In this document: positions 19,546 through 27,815 of the stretch, piece by piece
How the letters are laid out: the number at the start of each line of letters is the position of its first letter
How positions within the stretch are numbered: position 1 is the first letter of the stretch
Source of the DNA: Streptomyces sp.
GTDB taxonomy: Bacteria > Actinomycetota > Actinomycetes > Streptomycetales > Streptomycetaceae
Direction: 5' to 3'
Assembly: GCF_019510245.1 (NCBI RefSeq)
Contig: NZ_JAEKKT010000217.1
Location: 1 to 33,407, forward strand
Length of the DNA: 33,407 nucleotides
Notes under the pieces: generated by a model
The model's database searches: none
Told to the model about the DNA's origin: nothing
Seen by the model: only the letters and a program-made list of their open reading frames with translations
Translations under genes and position numbers: made by a program

Positions 19546-20669
19546 ACCGCCCCCTGCGTGCCGGATTCATCGGCGGCGGTTTCATGGCGGCCGTCCACAC
19601 CCGGGCGAGCCGTGCCGCCCGCGGTCACGTGACCGCCCTCGCGAGCTCGACCCCCGAACGCGGCGAGCAGGCCGCACGCGCCCTCGGCGCCGAACGCGCC
19701 GAACCGGACGCCCACCGCCTGACCACGGCCGGCGACCTCGACATCATCCACGTCTGCAGCCCCAACCACCTGCACACCGAGCACACCCTGGCGGCACTGG
19801 CCGCCGGCGCGCACGTCATCTGCGAGAAGCCCCTCGCGACCACGGCGGCGGACGCCGAACGGCTGGTCCACGGCGCGCGGGAGGCCGGCCGGGTGGCGGC
19901 GGTCCCGTTCGTCTACCGCTACCACCCGATGGCCCGGCAGGCCCGCTCCCTGGTGGCCGAGGGCCGACTCGGCACGGTCCTGACCCTGGACGCCGCCTAC
20001 CTGCAGGACTGGCTCCTCGGCCCCGACGACACCAACTGGCGCGCGGACCCGCAGGCCGGCGGCGCCTCCCGCGCCTTCGCGGACATCGGCTCCCACCTGT
20101 GCGACCTCGTCGAGTTCGTCTCCGGACAGCGCATCCACCGCCTCGCCGCCCGCACCCGGACCGTCTTCAGCGAACGTGGCGGCACCGAGGTGACCAACGA
20201 GGACACCGCCGCCCTCCTCGTCGAACTCGGCAACGGTGCGCTCGGCACGCTGCTCGTCAGCCAGCTCGCCCCCGGCCGCAAGAACAGTCTCACCCTGGAA
20301 CTCCACGGCACCCGGCAGAGCGTGCGCTTCGAACAGGAACGCCCCGAGGAACTCTGGATCGGCAGCCGCGACGGCTCACGACTGCTCCTGCGCGACCCCG
20401 CCACCGCCGCCCCCGACTCCGCCCGCGTGTCCGTCCTGCCACCCGGACACGCCCTCGGCTACCAGGACGCCTTCACCGCGTTCGTCACCGACGTCTACGA
20501 CGCCGTACAGGGCGGGCACCCCGAGGGCATGCCGACGTTCGCCGACGGACTCCGCGCCGCACGTCTCACCGAGGCCGTACTGGCCTCCGCCGCGGACCAC
20601 GGCACCTGGATCGACACCGCACCCGACACCGCACGCGAGACCTCACCCGACGCGGAGGACCGCACATGA
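19542..20669 (+). CDS. Gfo/Idh/MocA dehydrogenase (operon gene 3)
   Basis: The product is 375 aa from the GTG at 19542, whose GTGA overlaps the previous stop. The Rossmann start is AGFIGGGFMAAVH and the EKP motif is VICEKPLATTA. The substrate domain has SRAFADIGSHLCDLVEFVSG, with the expected D-x-G-x-H arrangement, so the catalytic His is present here unlike in gene 2. A longer upstream frame is only the shadow of gene 2. The stop overlaps the next ATG (ATGA). It is probably the sugar or glycoside oxidoreductase working with the two isomerases. Confidence 0.9.
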   Translation: MNRPLRAGFIGGGFMAAVHTRASRAARGHVTALASSTPERGEQAARALGAERAEPDAHRLTTAGDLDIIHVCSPNHLHTEHTLAALAAGAHVICEKPLATTAADAERLVHGAREAGRVAAVPFVYRYHPMARQARSLVAEGRLGTVLTLDAAYLQDWLLGPDDTNWRADPQAGGASRAFADIGSHLCDLVEFVSGQRIHRLAARTRTVFSERGGTEVTNEDTAALLVELGNGALGTLLVSQLAPGRKNSLTLELHGTRQSVRFEQERPEELWIGSRDGSRLLLRDPATAAPDSARVSVLPPGHALGYQDAFTAFVTDVYDAVQGGHPEGMPTFADGLRAARLTEAVLASAADHGTWIDTAPDTARETSPDAEDRT

Positions 20670-21679
20670 CCGCAGCCACCCACCCCGTCACCCTGTTCAC
20701 CGGACAGTGGGCCGACCTCCCCTTCGAGGAGGTCGCCCGCCTCGCCGCCCAGTGGGGGTACGACGGCCTGGAGATCGCCGCCTCGGGAGACCACCTCGAC
20801 CTCCGGCGCGCCGACGAGGACGACGCCTACGCGGCATCGCGCCTGGAGATCCTCGACCGGCACGGCCTCAAGGTCCACGCCATCTCCAACCACCTCGCGG
20901 GACAGGCCGTCTGCGACGCCCCCATCGACTTCCGCCACCAGGCGATCCTGCGCCCGTACGTCTGGGGCGACGGAGAGGCGGAAGGGGTCCGGCAGCGCGC
21001 CGCCGAGGACATGAAGCGCGCCGCACGCGTGGCACGCAAACTCGGCGTGGACACCGTCGTCGGCTTCACCGGCTCCTCCATCTGGCCCTACGTCGCCATG
21101 TTCCCGCCCGTCCCCGCCTCCGTCATCGACGCCGGCTACGAGGACTTCGCCGCCCGCTGGAACCCGATCCTCGACGTCTTCGACGCCGAGGGAGTGCGCT
21201 TCGCCCACGAGATCCACCCCGGCGAGATCGCCTACGACTACTGGACCGGCGTCCGCACCCTGGAGGCGATCGGCCACCGGGACGCCTTCGGCTTCAACTG
21301 GGACCCCAGCCACATGATGTGGCAGAACATCGACCCCGTCGCCTTCATCACCGACTTCAAGGACCGCATCTACCACGTCGACTGCAAGGACACCCGCCTG
21401 CGCCCCCGCAACGGCCGGGCCGGCGTCCTCGGCTCCCACCAGCCCTGGGGCGATCCGCGCCGCGGCTGGGACTTCGTCTCCACCGGCCACGGCGACGTCC
21501 CCTGGGAGGACGCCTTCCGCGCGCTGAAGGCCATCGGCTACGACGGCCCCATCTCCATCGAATGGGAGGACGCCGGCATGGACCGGCTGCACGGTGCCGC
21601 CGAGGCGGTCACCTTTGTACGGTCCCTGCTGTGGCCGACCCCGAAGGCGTCCTTCGACGCCGCGTTCAGCAACCAATGA
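20666..21679 (+). CDS. sugar isomerase/epimerase TIM barrel (operon gene 4)
   Basis: The product is 337 aa, a longer member of the xylose-isomerase-like TIM-barrel family. Metal-ligand candidates are FAHEIHPGE (Glu and His), GFNWDPSHMMWQ (Asp and His), IYHVDCKD (His and Asp) and ISIEWEDAG (Glu), in the normal order along the barrel. The ATG at 20666 overlaps the previous stop by four bases. Proteins of this size pair with Gfo/Idh/MocA enzymes in inositol-type and 3-keto-glycoside pathways, including C-glycoside cleavage. Which reaction applies here is not decided by the sequence. A strong hairpin follows 36 nt after the stop, closing the operon. Confidence 0.9.
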   Translation: MTAATHPVTLFTGQWADLPFEEVARLAAQWGYDGLEIAASGDHLDLRRADEDDAYAASRLEILDRHGLKVHAISNHLAGQAVCDAPIDFRHQAILRPYVWGDGEAEGVRQRAAEDMKRAARVARKLGVDTVVGFTGSSIWPYVAMFPPVPASVIDAGYEDFAARWNPILDVFDAEGVRFAHEIHPGEIAYDYWTGVRTLEAIGHRDAFGFNWDPSHMMWQNIDPVAFITDFKDRIYHVDCKDTRLRPRNGRAGVLGSHQPWGDPRRGWDFVSTGHGDVPWEDAFRALKAIGYDGPISIEWEDAGMDRLHGAAEAVTFVRSLLWPTPKASFDAAFSNQ

Positions 21680-21714
21680 CGTCCACCTCGGGCTGAGGCC
21701 TTCTCCGCCGTGCC

Positions 21715-21749
21715 CCGTGCCCCGTGCTCCTGTGCGGCACGGGGCACGG
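21715..21749 (+). terminator. 13-bp perfect hairpin ending the sugar operon
   Basis: CCGTGCCCCGTGC at 21715-21727 pairs perfectly with GCACGGGGCACGG at 21737-21749 around a 9-nt loop. An overlapping second left arm occurs at 21708-21720, because the left side is a short tandem repeat. There is no T-run, which is usual for Streptomyces. Confidence 0.8.
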
Positions 21750-21799
21750 TCGGGAATCCGTGACTCTCCGCCCTCTCATCGGATCACCCCTTGCTTCGC

Positions 21800-21837
21800 C
21801 TATCGAATCTCGATAGATTTCCATCGCGAATCGATGG
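21800..21837 (+). promoter_or_regulatory. twin ATCG-N5-CGAT palindromes before DUF2975/XRE pair
   Basis: CTATCGA-ATC-TCGATAG at 21800-21816 is a perfect inverted repeat. CCATCG-CGAAT-CGATGG at 21821-21837 is a second. Both share ATCG-N5-CGAT and are spaced 21 bp apart, two helical turns. They end 11 nt before the ATG at 21849. This is a strong candidate operator for the small XRE regulator encoded just downstream, acting on its own operon. Confidence 0.7.
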
Positions 21838-21848
21838 AAGGTTGGGTC

Positions 21849-22334
21849 ATGGGAAAACTGACGGTGCGTGCGCTGCGTGTCGTGCTCGTCGTGGTGCTCG
21901 TCGGCACCGTGTTCGTACAGGCGGGGATGGTCTGGGCGTTGGCCGCCAAACCGGACGACGGATCGCTCCCGCTGACCTCGTTCCGCGTGATCACGATCCT
22001 GGGCATGGTGTCGGCCCAGATCGCGCTGGTCTGTGTATGGCGCCTGGTGACGATGGTGCGGCGCGGGACCGTGTTCTCCCACACGGCCTTCCGGTACGTG
22101 GACGGCGTGATCGGCGCGATCGTGGCGGCCGCCCTGCTGTGGTTCGCGGTCACGGCCGTCAACGCGCCGGGACAGCGGGACGACCCGGGTGTCAGCGTCA
22201 TCATGGCCGGGATCGGTCTGGCCGTCCTGGGAGTCGCGCTCATCGTGCTCGTACTGCGGATGCTGCTCGCTCAGGCCGTCGCGCGGGACGGCGAAGCGGC
22301 GCGGATGCAGGCCGAGTTGGACGAGGTGATCTGA
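21849..22334 (+). CDS. DUF2975 membrane protein
   Basis: The product is 161 aa with four membrane helices near 5-30, 45-68, 82-102 and 117-140, the layout of the DUF2975 family. The ATG at 21849 is favoured because GGAAGG sits seven bases upstream; an alternative ATG at 21834 would lie inside the second palindrome. It overlaps the next gene by one base (TGATG). DUF2975 proteins are commonly encoded beside a small YozG-like XRE regulator, as here. The biochemical role of the family is not known; a membrane-bound sensor or modulator of the regulator is often supposed. Confidence 0.85.
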   Translation: MGKLTVRALRVVLVVVLVGTVFVQAGMVWALAAKPDDGSLPLTSFRVITILGMVSAQIALVCVWRLVTMVRRGTVFSHTAFRYVDGVIGAIVAAALLWFAVTAVNAPGQRDDPGVSVIMAGIGLAVLGVALIVLVLRMLLAQAVARDGEAARMQAELDEVI

Positions 22335-22591
22335 TGCCGATCGCCGTCGACATCGACGTGATGCTGGCCAAGCGGAAGATGTCCGTGGGCGAACTCGCCG
22401 ACCGTGTGGGAATCACGCCCGCCAACCTGGCTGTGCTCAAGAACGGCCGCGCCAAGGCGGTACGTTTCGCGACCCTCGCCGCGCTCTGCGAGGTGCTCGA
22501 GTGCCAGCCGGGCGACCTGCTGCGCTGGGAGGCCGAGGACCCCGCGGACGAACGGGCCGCGCCTGCCGACGCGCCCGGCGGCCACGTCTGA
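22334..22591 (+). CDS. small XRE/Cro-CI regulator (YozG-like)
   Basis: The product is 85 aa, a minimal helix-turn-helix protein: VDIDVMLAKRKMSVGELADR, then ITPANLAVLKNGRAKAVRFA and LCEVLECQPGDLLRWE. This is the HTH_26/YozG pattern. The start overlaps the DUF2975 stop, so the two are translated together. It probably binds the twin palindromes at 21800-21837. The acidic proline-rich tail is unstructured. Confidence 0.9.
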   Translation: MPIAVDIDVMLAKRKMSVGELADRVGITPANLAVLKNGRAKAVRFATLAALCEVLECQPGDLLRWEAEDPADERAAPADAPGGHV

Positions 22592-22735
22592 TCATCAGGA
22601 CTTCACCCCTTCGCCCCGGTACGTGTGAACTGCGTGTGGAGGTACTGGAGTTGAGGTTGCGGTCGACCTACCCCGCCGCGGACGAGGGTGCCTAGGCTGC
22701 TGTCGTACCCGCATGCCGGCCGGAGGGGGGACGTC

Positions 22736-23345
22736 GTGCCACGGTCCGACGCGGCGCTGAGGACGCGCACCCGCCTGTTGTCGATGTACAACCTGACCCC
22801 GCGGGTGCGGGTACCCGAGGAGCGGCTCCGTCCGCTGACCGACGCACTTGACCTCGGCCGTTTCACCGCACACGTCGACGACGCCGGCCTGTTGCTGCCT
22901 CGGCTCGTACTGCACGAGCGCGTACCCGAGATCACGCTTCCCCCGGGCGCGGCACAGGTCGACGGCGCGACGATCACCCTGGCCGTCACCCCCCGGCCAG
23001 GATCCCCTGCTCTTCGTGGGCGTCGAGATCGCGGACGACGCGGACGACCCGGACACGATCGCCGGCACTCTCTACGCCACCTGGCAGGACCGTGCGGCGA
23101 TCCGCGTGGGCGGGCTGCCGCTGACCGAGTGGCTCGACGCGCGGCTGCGTGCGTACGGCGTCCCGGCCCCGTCCGCCGACCAGCCACCGCTCGAGTTCGG
23201 CAGGAACGTCCACCAGAGCGTCTTCCCCGGAGCGGAACTCGCCCGAGGGCTGCTGGCCGAGCACGTGTCGGGCGACACGGTCGGCTCGGTGCGACGGTGG
23301 ACGGCGGTGCCTCGGCAACTGGGCGCCCGGCCGCCACGGGGCGGT
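22736..23345 (+). pseudogene. frameshifted gene of unknown family
   Basis: A GTG at 22736 follows GGAGGGGGGACGTC and opens RTRTRLLSMYNLTPRVRVPE. The frame continues to VDGATITLAVTP near 22990, where a run of six C's breaks it. Removing one C would read on as TPGQDPLLFVGVEIADDADD, and the second frame continues through FGRNVHQSVFPGAELARGLL to about 23320. Both halves have coding-like composition. I do not recognise the family. No native stop is visible, because the second frame runs on into the antisense of the dehydrogenase fragment, so the 3' end is probably lost too. A sequencing error could explain the frameshift but not the missing end. Confidence 0.5.
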
Positions 23346-23348
23346 GGA

Positions 23349-23610
23349 GCCGAGCCGCGCCCCGGCGATCCGCTGCGCGGCCCGCAGCGGGGTGACGCCC
23401 GTCGAACGGGCCAGGTCGAGAAGGCGGCTGACGGTGTCGCCGATCCCCTCCACCCGCTTTCGGGCCGCCTCGTGGCCGTAGTTCTCCGATTCCCGGCTGA
23501 GCGCGTAGATGATGCCGCCGGCACTGGCGACATAGTCCGGGATCCAGACGACGCCGTGCCCGGCGAGATCAGCGGTGACGGACTCGTCGGTGAGCTGGTT
23601 GACCTGCCTC
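23349..23610 (-). pseudogene. C-terminal fragment of Glu/Leu/Phe/Val dehydrogenase
   Basis: On the minus strand, NQLTDESVTADLAGHGVVWI is followed by PDYVASAGGIIYALSRE and, further on, ARSTGVTPLRAAQRIAGARL. The block N-x-x-L...PDYVxSAGG is characteristic of the C-terminal part of leucine/valine/phenylalanine dehydrogenases, near the nucleotide site. The N-terminal substrate domain with its catalytic Lys residues is absent. It faces an Lrp-type fragment head to head. Confidence 0.75.
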
Positions 23611-23981
23611 GAACGCACCAGGCTGCTGCACAGGCGCGGCATCATCCAGGGATACGAGGCCCAGGTCTCCTGCGCGCACTCAACCGCTCGGTACAGGCGA
23701 TGGTGGCCACCCAGATCCGGCCGCTGCGCAGGGACGTCGTGGCCGCCTTCGAGGAGTCGGTGACCCAGCTGCCCGAAGTCGTCTCCGTCTGCACGATGGC
23801 GGGCAGCGACGACTTCCTCGTCCACGTCACGGCCCAGGACATCGACCATCTGCACGCCTTCATCCTGGACCAGTTCACCAACTGCCGCGAGATCGTCAGC
23901 TTCCGTACCTCGATCATCTACCAGCACCTCACCAACCCGGTCCTGGACCCGCTCCCTCCCGGTGGAGGGGAACACGCCTGA
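23611..23981 (+). pseudogene. C-terminal fragment of Lrp/AsnC regulator
   Basis: ERTRLLHRRGIIQGYEAQV at 23611-23667 is the end of the Lrp DNA-binding part and start of the effector domain. After one missing base the frame changes and reads LRALNRSVQAMVATQIRPLR, then VTQLPEVVSVCTMAGSDDFL and FRTSIIYQHLTN to a stop at 23981. The latter is the AsnC ligand-binding (RAM) domain. The helix-turn-helix is gone. In intact genomes such a regulator often sits divergently from an amino-acid dehydrogenase, as the two stumps do here. Confidence 0.75.
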
Positions 23982-24040
23982 GGTTCCCGCGACCCTTGGC
24001 ACCCGCATACAGGCGCCTGTCCACTTGCCTCCGCCGGGTC

Positions 24041-24967
24041 TCAGTCGTCTTCGGTGATGAAGTCGGTCAGCGCGGCAGCGACGGCAGCGGGCTGTTCATC
24101 GGGAATGAAGTGTCCTGCGTCCGGCACGACGATCCCGGTGGCGTGGTCGGCCCACGGCCTGATGGAAGCCGCCATGTCGGGGATGGAGCCGTGGCTGCCG
24201 GAGATCCCGAGAACCGGGACCGTCAGGCGCCGTTGGTCCAGCGCTTCGTGGTTCTTCTGCGCCGACTCGGCGGCGTACCGGTAGTAGGCCAGGGATGCGC
24301 GCAGGCCGCCGTCGGCGGCGACGGACGCGGCGTAGTGCTCGATTTCGGCATCGTCGAAGGTGCCGGAGGACAGCGTCTTGACCTTCAGGAACCAGCCGAC
24401 GTAATCCCGTTCGCGGCCGGCGAGCAGTGTCTCGGGCAGGTCGGGCACGAGGTGGAAGGCGAAGTGCCAGGTCTTCCACGCCTGCTCGGGGTCGGTCGGA
24501 ATGACCTCGGGGAGTGTGATGCCCGGGATGCCGGCGTCGAGCAGTGCCAGGCCACGCAACTGGTTCTCGTACTTCACGGCGAGAGAAAAGGCGACCCACG
24601 CGCCGATGTCGTGGGCGACCAGCCAGTACGTCGAGACTCCGAGCGCCTTGACCGCGGCGTGGACGTGCGCGGCGACCGTGTGCGTGTCGTAGCTGATCTC
24701 CGGGCGCTCGGAGTGGCCCTGGCCCGGCAGGTCGATCGCGATGACGTGGAACCGGTCGGCCAGGGTCGGCATCACCTTGCGCCATGCCCACCAGGTCTGC
24801 GGGAACCCGGCGAGCAGCACGACGGCTGGACCGTCCGCCTGTCCGCCCTCGACCGCGTGCAGCCGGACGCCGCCCGCGTCCACCCAACGGTGGGTGAAAC
24901 CGGCCAGGTCGGGCCGCGGCAGGTCGCGGACCGGGTTGCCGCGGGGGGCGCTTGTGGGGTCGTTCAT
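24041..24967 (-). CDS. alpha/beta hydrolase, epoxide-hydrolase-like
   Basis: The product is 308 aa. The nucleophile elbow is VAHDIGAW, with Asp as nucleophile, as in epoxide hydrolases and haloalkane dehalogenases. DLPGQGHSERP and the C-terminal DAGHFIPDEQP with the catalytic His match this group, and the lid has a YYRY segment that could supply the ring-opening Tyr. The usual HG-x-P oxyanion motif reads AGFP here (LLAGFPQTWWAWRK), so the conserved His is missing. The ATG at 24967 follows an excellent GGAGGAGA site. It is divergent from a TetR gene across 367 nt. Esterase activity rather than epoxide hydrolysis remains possible. Confidence 0.85.
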   Translation of the reverse strand: MNDPTSAPRGNPVRDLPRPDLAGFTHRWVDAGGVRLHAVEGGQADGPAVVLLAGFPQTWWAWRKVMPTLADRFHVIAIDLPGQGHSERPEISYDTHTVAAHVHAAVKALGVSTYWLVAHDIGAWVAFSLAVKYENQLRGLALLDAGIPGITLPEVIPTDPEQAWKTWHFAFHLVPDLPETLLAGRERDYVGWFLKVKTLSSGTFDDAEIEHYAASVAADGGLRASLAYYRYAAESAQKNHEALDQRRLTVPVLGISGSHGSIPDMAASIRPWADHATGIVVPDAGHFIPDEQPAAVAAALTDFITEDD

Positions 24968-25334
24968 GATTCTCCTCCACTGGTGTGAGGTGTGTAGACC
25001 GTGTCGGAAGAGCATTCCGACTGCCGCGCCTGCGAAGCCGGTGCCGACGACAGTGGGGCCACAGCGCGGCCTCGTCGCCCGGAGAAGCCGTGACGAGCAC
25101 GGCGCCGGCGACGAACGACCGCACCCGGCTTGCCCCGTCATTGGGCCAGGACGCCCGCGGCGCGAGACCAGCAGGACCGTAAGGCCGTCTGCCGGCACAA
25201 ACGGGACGGCGGCTGTTCCGCTGTGCGGGGTGGCCGGCCGTGATCATGCCTTCACCCTAACTCATCTTGAACCAATCAGTTCAAGATGAGATGGTGGTCT
25301 CCACCAGGACGGAAGGGCAGGAGGGAGGACCGGC
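24968..25334. promoter_or_regulatory. divergent region with perfect 12-bp inverted repeat
   Basis: CTCATCTTGAAC (25261-25272) and GTTCAAGATGAG (25279-25290) are perfect complements around CAATCA. The repeat ends 44 nt before the TetR start, so it probably overlaps that promoter as an autoregulatory operator. The rest, 24968-25260, contains no gene I recognise, although minus-strand frames there look partly coding and could be relics. Confidence 0.65.
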
Positions 25335-25925
25335 ATGGCAGGCAAAAGGCAGTTCGACCTCGCCACGGCACTTGATGCCGCGATGATCCAGTTCTGGCGG
25401 GCCGGCTACGCCGACACCTCGGTGGACGACCTGTCCCGGGCGACCGGACTCAACCGCAGCTCCATCTACTCCTCCCTCGGCGACAAGGACACACTCTTCA
25501 TGCGCTGTCTGGAGCGCTACACCACGCGGTACGGAGACAAGTACGACGCCGCGTTGTCCTGCGCCGCCGACCGCCCCCTGGCAGCCGCGCGGGCGTTCTT
25601 CGACGTCACCCTGGAACGCATCGCGGACCCTGGCCTGCCCGACGGATGCCTGGTGGCGCAAACGGTCATGGCGACACCAGTGCTCAGCGCGAGCGTCGCG
25701 GCGCGAGCACGGGAGGCGATCGGCTTCCAGCACAACCGGCTGCGCACCGCGCTGAAGGCCGGCCGACTGCACGACGAGGCGGCCGAGTCCTTCGCGACCC
25801 ACCTTGCGGCCGTGAACCAGTCCCTCGCCGTCATGAGCAGAGCCGGAACGAGCACGGAGCAGCTGCGCGCCATCGTCGACGTGACCCTCGACGCACTTGC
25901 GCGGACTCTCGGCGCGAGCGACTGA
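25335..25925 (+). CDS. TetR-family regulator
   Basis: The product is 196 aa. The helix-turn-helix at about 10-52 reads LATALDAAMIQFWRAGYADT, then LSRATGLNRSSIYSSLGDKD. The ligand domain resembles the AcrR-like TetR_C group, with CLVAQTVMATPVLSASVAAR. The ATG at 25335 follows GGAGGGAGGA. It lies beside the alpha/beta hydrolase with a perfect inverted repeat between, and probably controls itself and that hydrolase. The ligand is unknown. Confidence 0.9.
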   Translation: MAGKRQFDLATALDAAMIQFWRAGYADTSVDDLSRATGLNRSSIYSSLGDKDTLFMRCLERYTTRYGDKYDAALSCAADRPLAAARAFFDVTLERIADPGLPDGCLVAQTVMATPVLSASVAARAREAIGFQHNRLRTALKAGRLHDEAAESFATHLAAVNQSLAVMSRAGTSTEQLRAIVDVTLDALARTLGASD

Positions 25926-26048
25926 GATGCGTCCGGCAGACCGGACTCCGCCGTCTGCCCGGCTCGCCCGGCCTCGAGCTGTCTGAGGAGCTCGGGCTCG
26001 AAACCGATGGTGTTGACCGCCCCCGGCAGGCAGTGCTGGAGTCGGCAC

Positions 26049-26789
26049 GTGGACAGCATCCCCGCCAACCGGCGGTTCTGGAACCAGATCAGCAGCGCCT
26101 ACCAGCACGAGCACGACCCGCACATCGGCGCCGCACCCCGGCTGTGGGGCATGTACTCCATCCCCGACGCGCACCTGCACGCCCTGGGCGACGTCACCGG
26201 CAAGCGCGTCCTCGAACTCGGCTGCGGCGCCGGCCAGTGGTCCAGGGCGCTGGCCGCCGAGGGCGCCACCGTGGTCGGTCTCGACCTGTCCGAAGCCCAA
26301 CTCGCCGCCGCGTCCCGCACGATGGGCGCCGCCCGCTACCCGCTGGTGCAAGGCGCCGCCGAACAGCTCCCCTTCGCCGCCGACAGCTTCGACCTGGTGT
26401 TCTGCGACTTCGGCGGGCTCAGCTGGGCGCCCCCGCATCTGGCCGTCCCGGAGGCCGCACGCGTCCTGGGCCGAGGCGGGCGCCTGGTGTTCAACGTCGC
26501 CAGCCCATGGTTCGAAGCCTGCTACGACGAAGCCGCCGGCCGCGTGACCACGACGCTCCAGCAGGACTACTTCGGGCTGAACACCATCGCCGAGGACGAG
26601 GGCGCGACCAGCTATCAGCTCACCTACGGCGACTGGGTCAGGGTCCTGCGCGGCGCTGGTCTCGTCATCGACGACCTCATCGAGCCGCGGCCCGAACCCG
26701 GAACACCCAACGGCTACAACGAGACCGACCCACCCGACTGGGCACATCGCTGGCCGGCGGAACTGCTCTGGGTAACCCGCAAACCGTAG
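26049..26789 (+). CDS. class I SAM-dependent methyltransferase
   Basis: The product is 246 aa from the GTG at 26049, with CTGGAG seven bases upstream. The SAM site is VLELGCGAGQWSRAL at about 54-68, followed by VVGLDLSEAQL and GAAEQLPFAADSFDLVFCDF. This is a Methyltransf_11-type fold. The start gives MDSIPANRRFWNQISSAYQH, a common opening for the family. A longer frame from 26007 lacks a ribosome site. The acceptor is unknown. It is not closely related to the methyltransferase at 9709. Confidence 0.88.
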   Translation: MDSIPANRRFWNQISSAYQHEHDPHIGAAPRLWGMYSIPDAHLHALGDVTGKRVLELGCGAGQWSRALAAEGATVVGLDLSEAQLAAASRTMGAARYPLVQGAAEQLPFAADSFDLVFCDFGGLSWAPPHLAVPEAARVLGRGGRLVFNVASPWFEACYDEAAGRVTTTLQQDYFGLNTIAEDEGATSYQLTYGDWVRVLRGAGLVIDDLIEPRPEPGTPNGYNETDPPDWAHRWPAELLWVTRKP

Positions 26790-26834
26790 GTTCCGCCGCA
26801 TCGAGACGCGAGGGCATCTCCTCGCCGGACAGGC

Positions 26835-27743
26835 CTAGAGACTGTCCGGCGGACCTTTTCCGACGGTTGCCAGCAAGTTCGTGACCAGGGGACTGCGGTT
26901 GTTCTTGCGCCAGGCGACGGCCACTCGTGTGCGGGCGGTGCCGGGTGCGATCCTGCGGAAGGCGATGCCTTTGAGGCGGATGCGACGGATGCTCGCCGGA
27001 GCCAGGGAGACGCCCAGACCCGTTTCCACAAGGGCGCACACGGTTTGCCACTCCACCGCGTGCTGGACTATCTGCGGTGCGAACCCTGCTGCGGTGCACA
27101 GGCCGATGATCTGGTCATGCAGTGTCGGGCCGGCCGTGCGGGGCAGGAGCACGAAGGGTGATTGCGCCAACTGATCAAGCCGTACGGTCCGTTGGCCGGC
27201 CAGGGGATGGGCGGACGGCAGCACGGCCACGAAAGGCTCGCTGAGTACCGTGCTGAAGCCGAGCTCTGTCTCGTCGGTGGGGGGTTCGCGCAGGAGACCG
27301 ATGTCGATGGCCTTGTCGTGCAGGGCGGCGATCTGTGGAGCGGTGGTCATCTCGTGGATGTCCAGGTGCACTCCGGGAAACCGGTCATGGTAGGTGCGCA
27401 GCAGGCCGGGCAGGACAGTCAGCGCGAGCGAAGCCGCGAAGCCGATCCGCAGGCGGCCGGCCTGGCCACTGCCGACGGCGCGGGCCGCGGCCAGGCCGTC
27501 CGCGAGGTCGGTGAGTGCCCGCCGGGCGACGGGCAGCAGTTCGCTGCCGGCTGGGGTCAGGGCGACATGCCCTGGAGCCCGGGTGAACAGTGCGTGGCCG
27601 ACCTTGTCCTCCAGGCGGCGGATCTGCTGGCTCAGCGGCGGCTGGGCGATGCCCAGGCGGCCGGCCGCGTGGCCGAAGTGGAGTTCCTCCGCGAGCACGA
27701 CGAAGGCGTGCAGCTGCGGCAGGGGGAGTTCGGGGCGCTCCAT
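26835..27743 (-). CDS. LysR-family regulator
   Basis: The product is 302 aa, the usual length. The winged helix-turn-helix is at 7-65 (LPQLHAFVVLAEELHFGHAA, then LGIAQPPLSQQIRRLEDKVG). A periplasmic-binding-like effector domain follows from about 95. The ATG at 27743 is only 72 nt from the divergent RidA start, so the shared region should hold its operator. The SLALTVLPGLLRTYHDRFPG segment is typical of the CatR/AlsR-like branch. It probably activates the RidA gene in answer to a small acid. Confidence 0.9.
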   Translation of the reverse strand: MERPELPLPQLHAFVVLAEELHFGHAAGRLGIAQPPLSQQIRRLEDKVGHALFTRAPGHVALTPAGSELLPVARRALTDLADGLAAARAVGSGQAGRLRIGFAASLALTVLPGLLRTYHDRFPGVHLDIHEMTTAPQIAALHDKAIDIGLLREPPTDETELGFSTVLSEPFVAVLPSAHPLAGQRTVRLDQLAQSPFVLLPRTAGPTLHDQIIGLCTAAGFAPQIVQHAVEWQTVCALVETGLGVSLAPASIRRIRLKGIAFRRIAPGTARTRVAVAWRKNNRSPLVTNLLATVGKGPPDSL

Positions 27744-27815
27744 ACGCCCAGAGATATCAGATCATGCATGCGGCCGTATTAGACGTATCGATGCCGGTCT
27801 CTTAACGTTCGGCGC
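27744..27815. promoter_or_regulatory. LysR/RidA divergent promoter region
   Basis: This 72-nt AT-richer region contains GATATC and ATGCAT palindromes near 27753 and 27766. It must carry the promoters of both genes and is the expected LysR site, but the exact box is not obvious. Confidence 0.45.
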
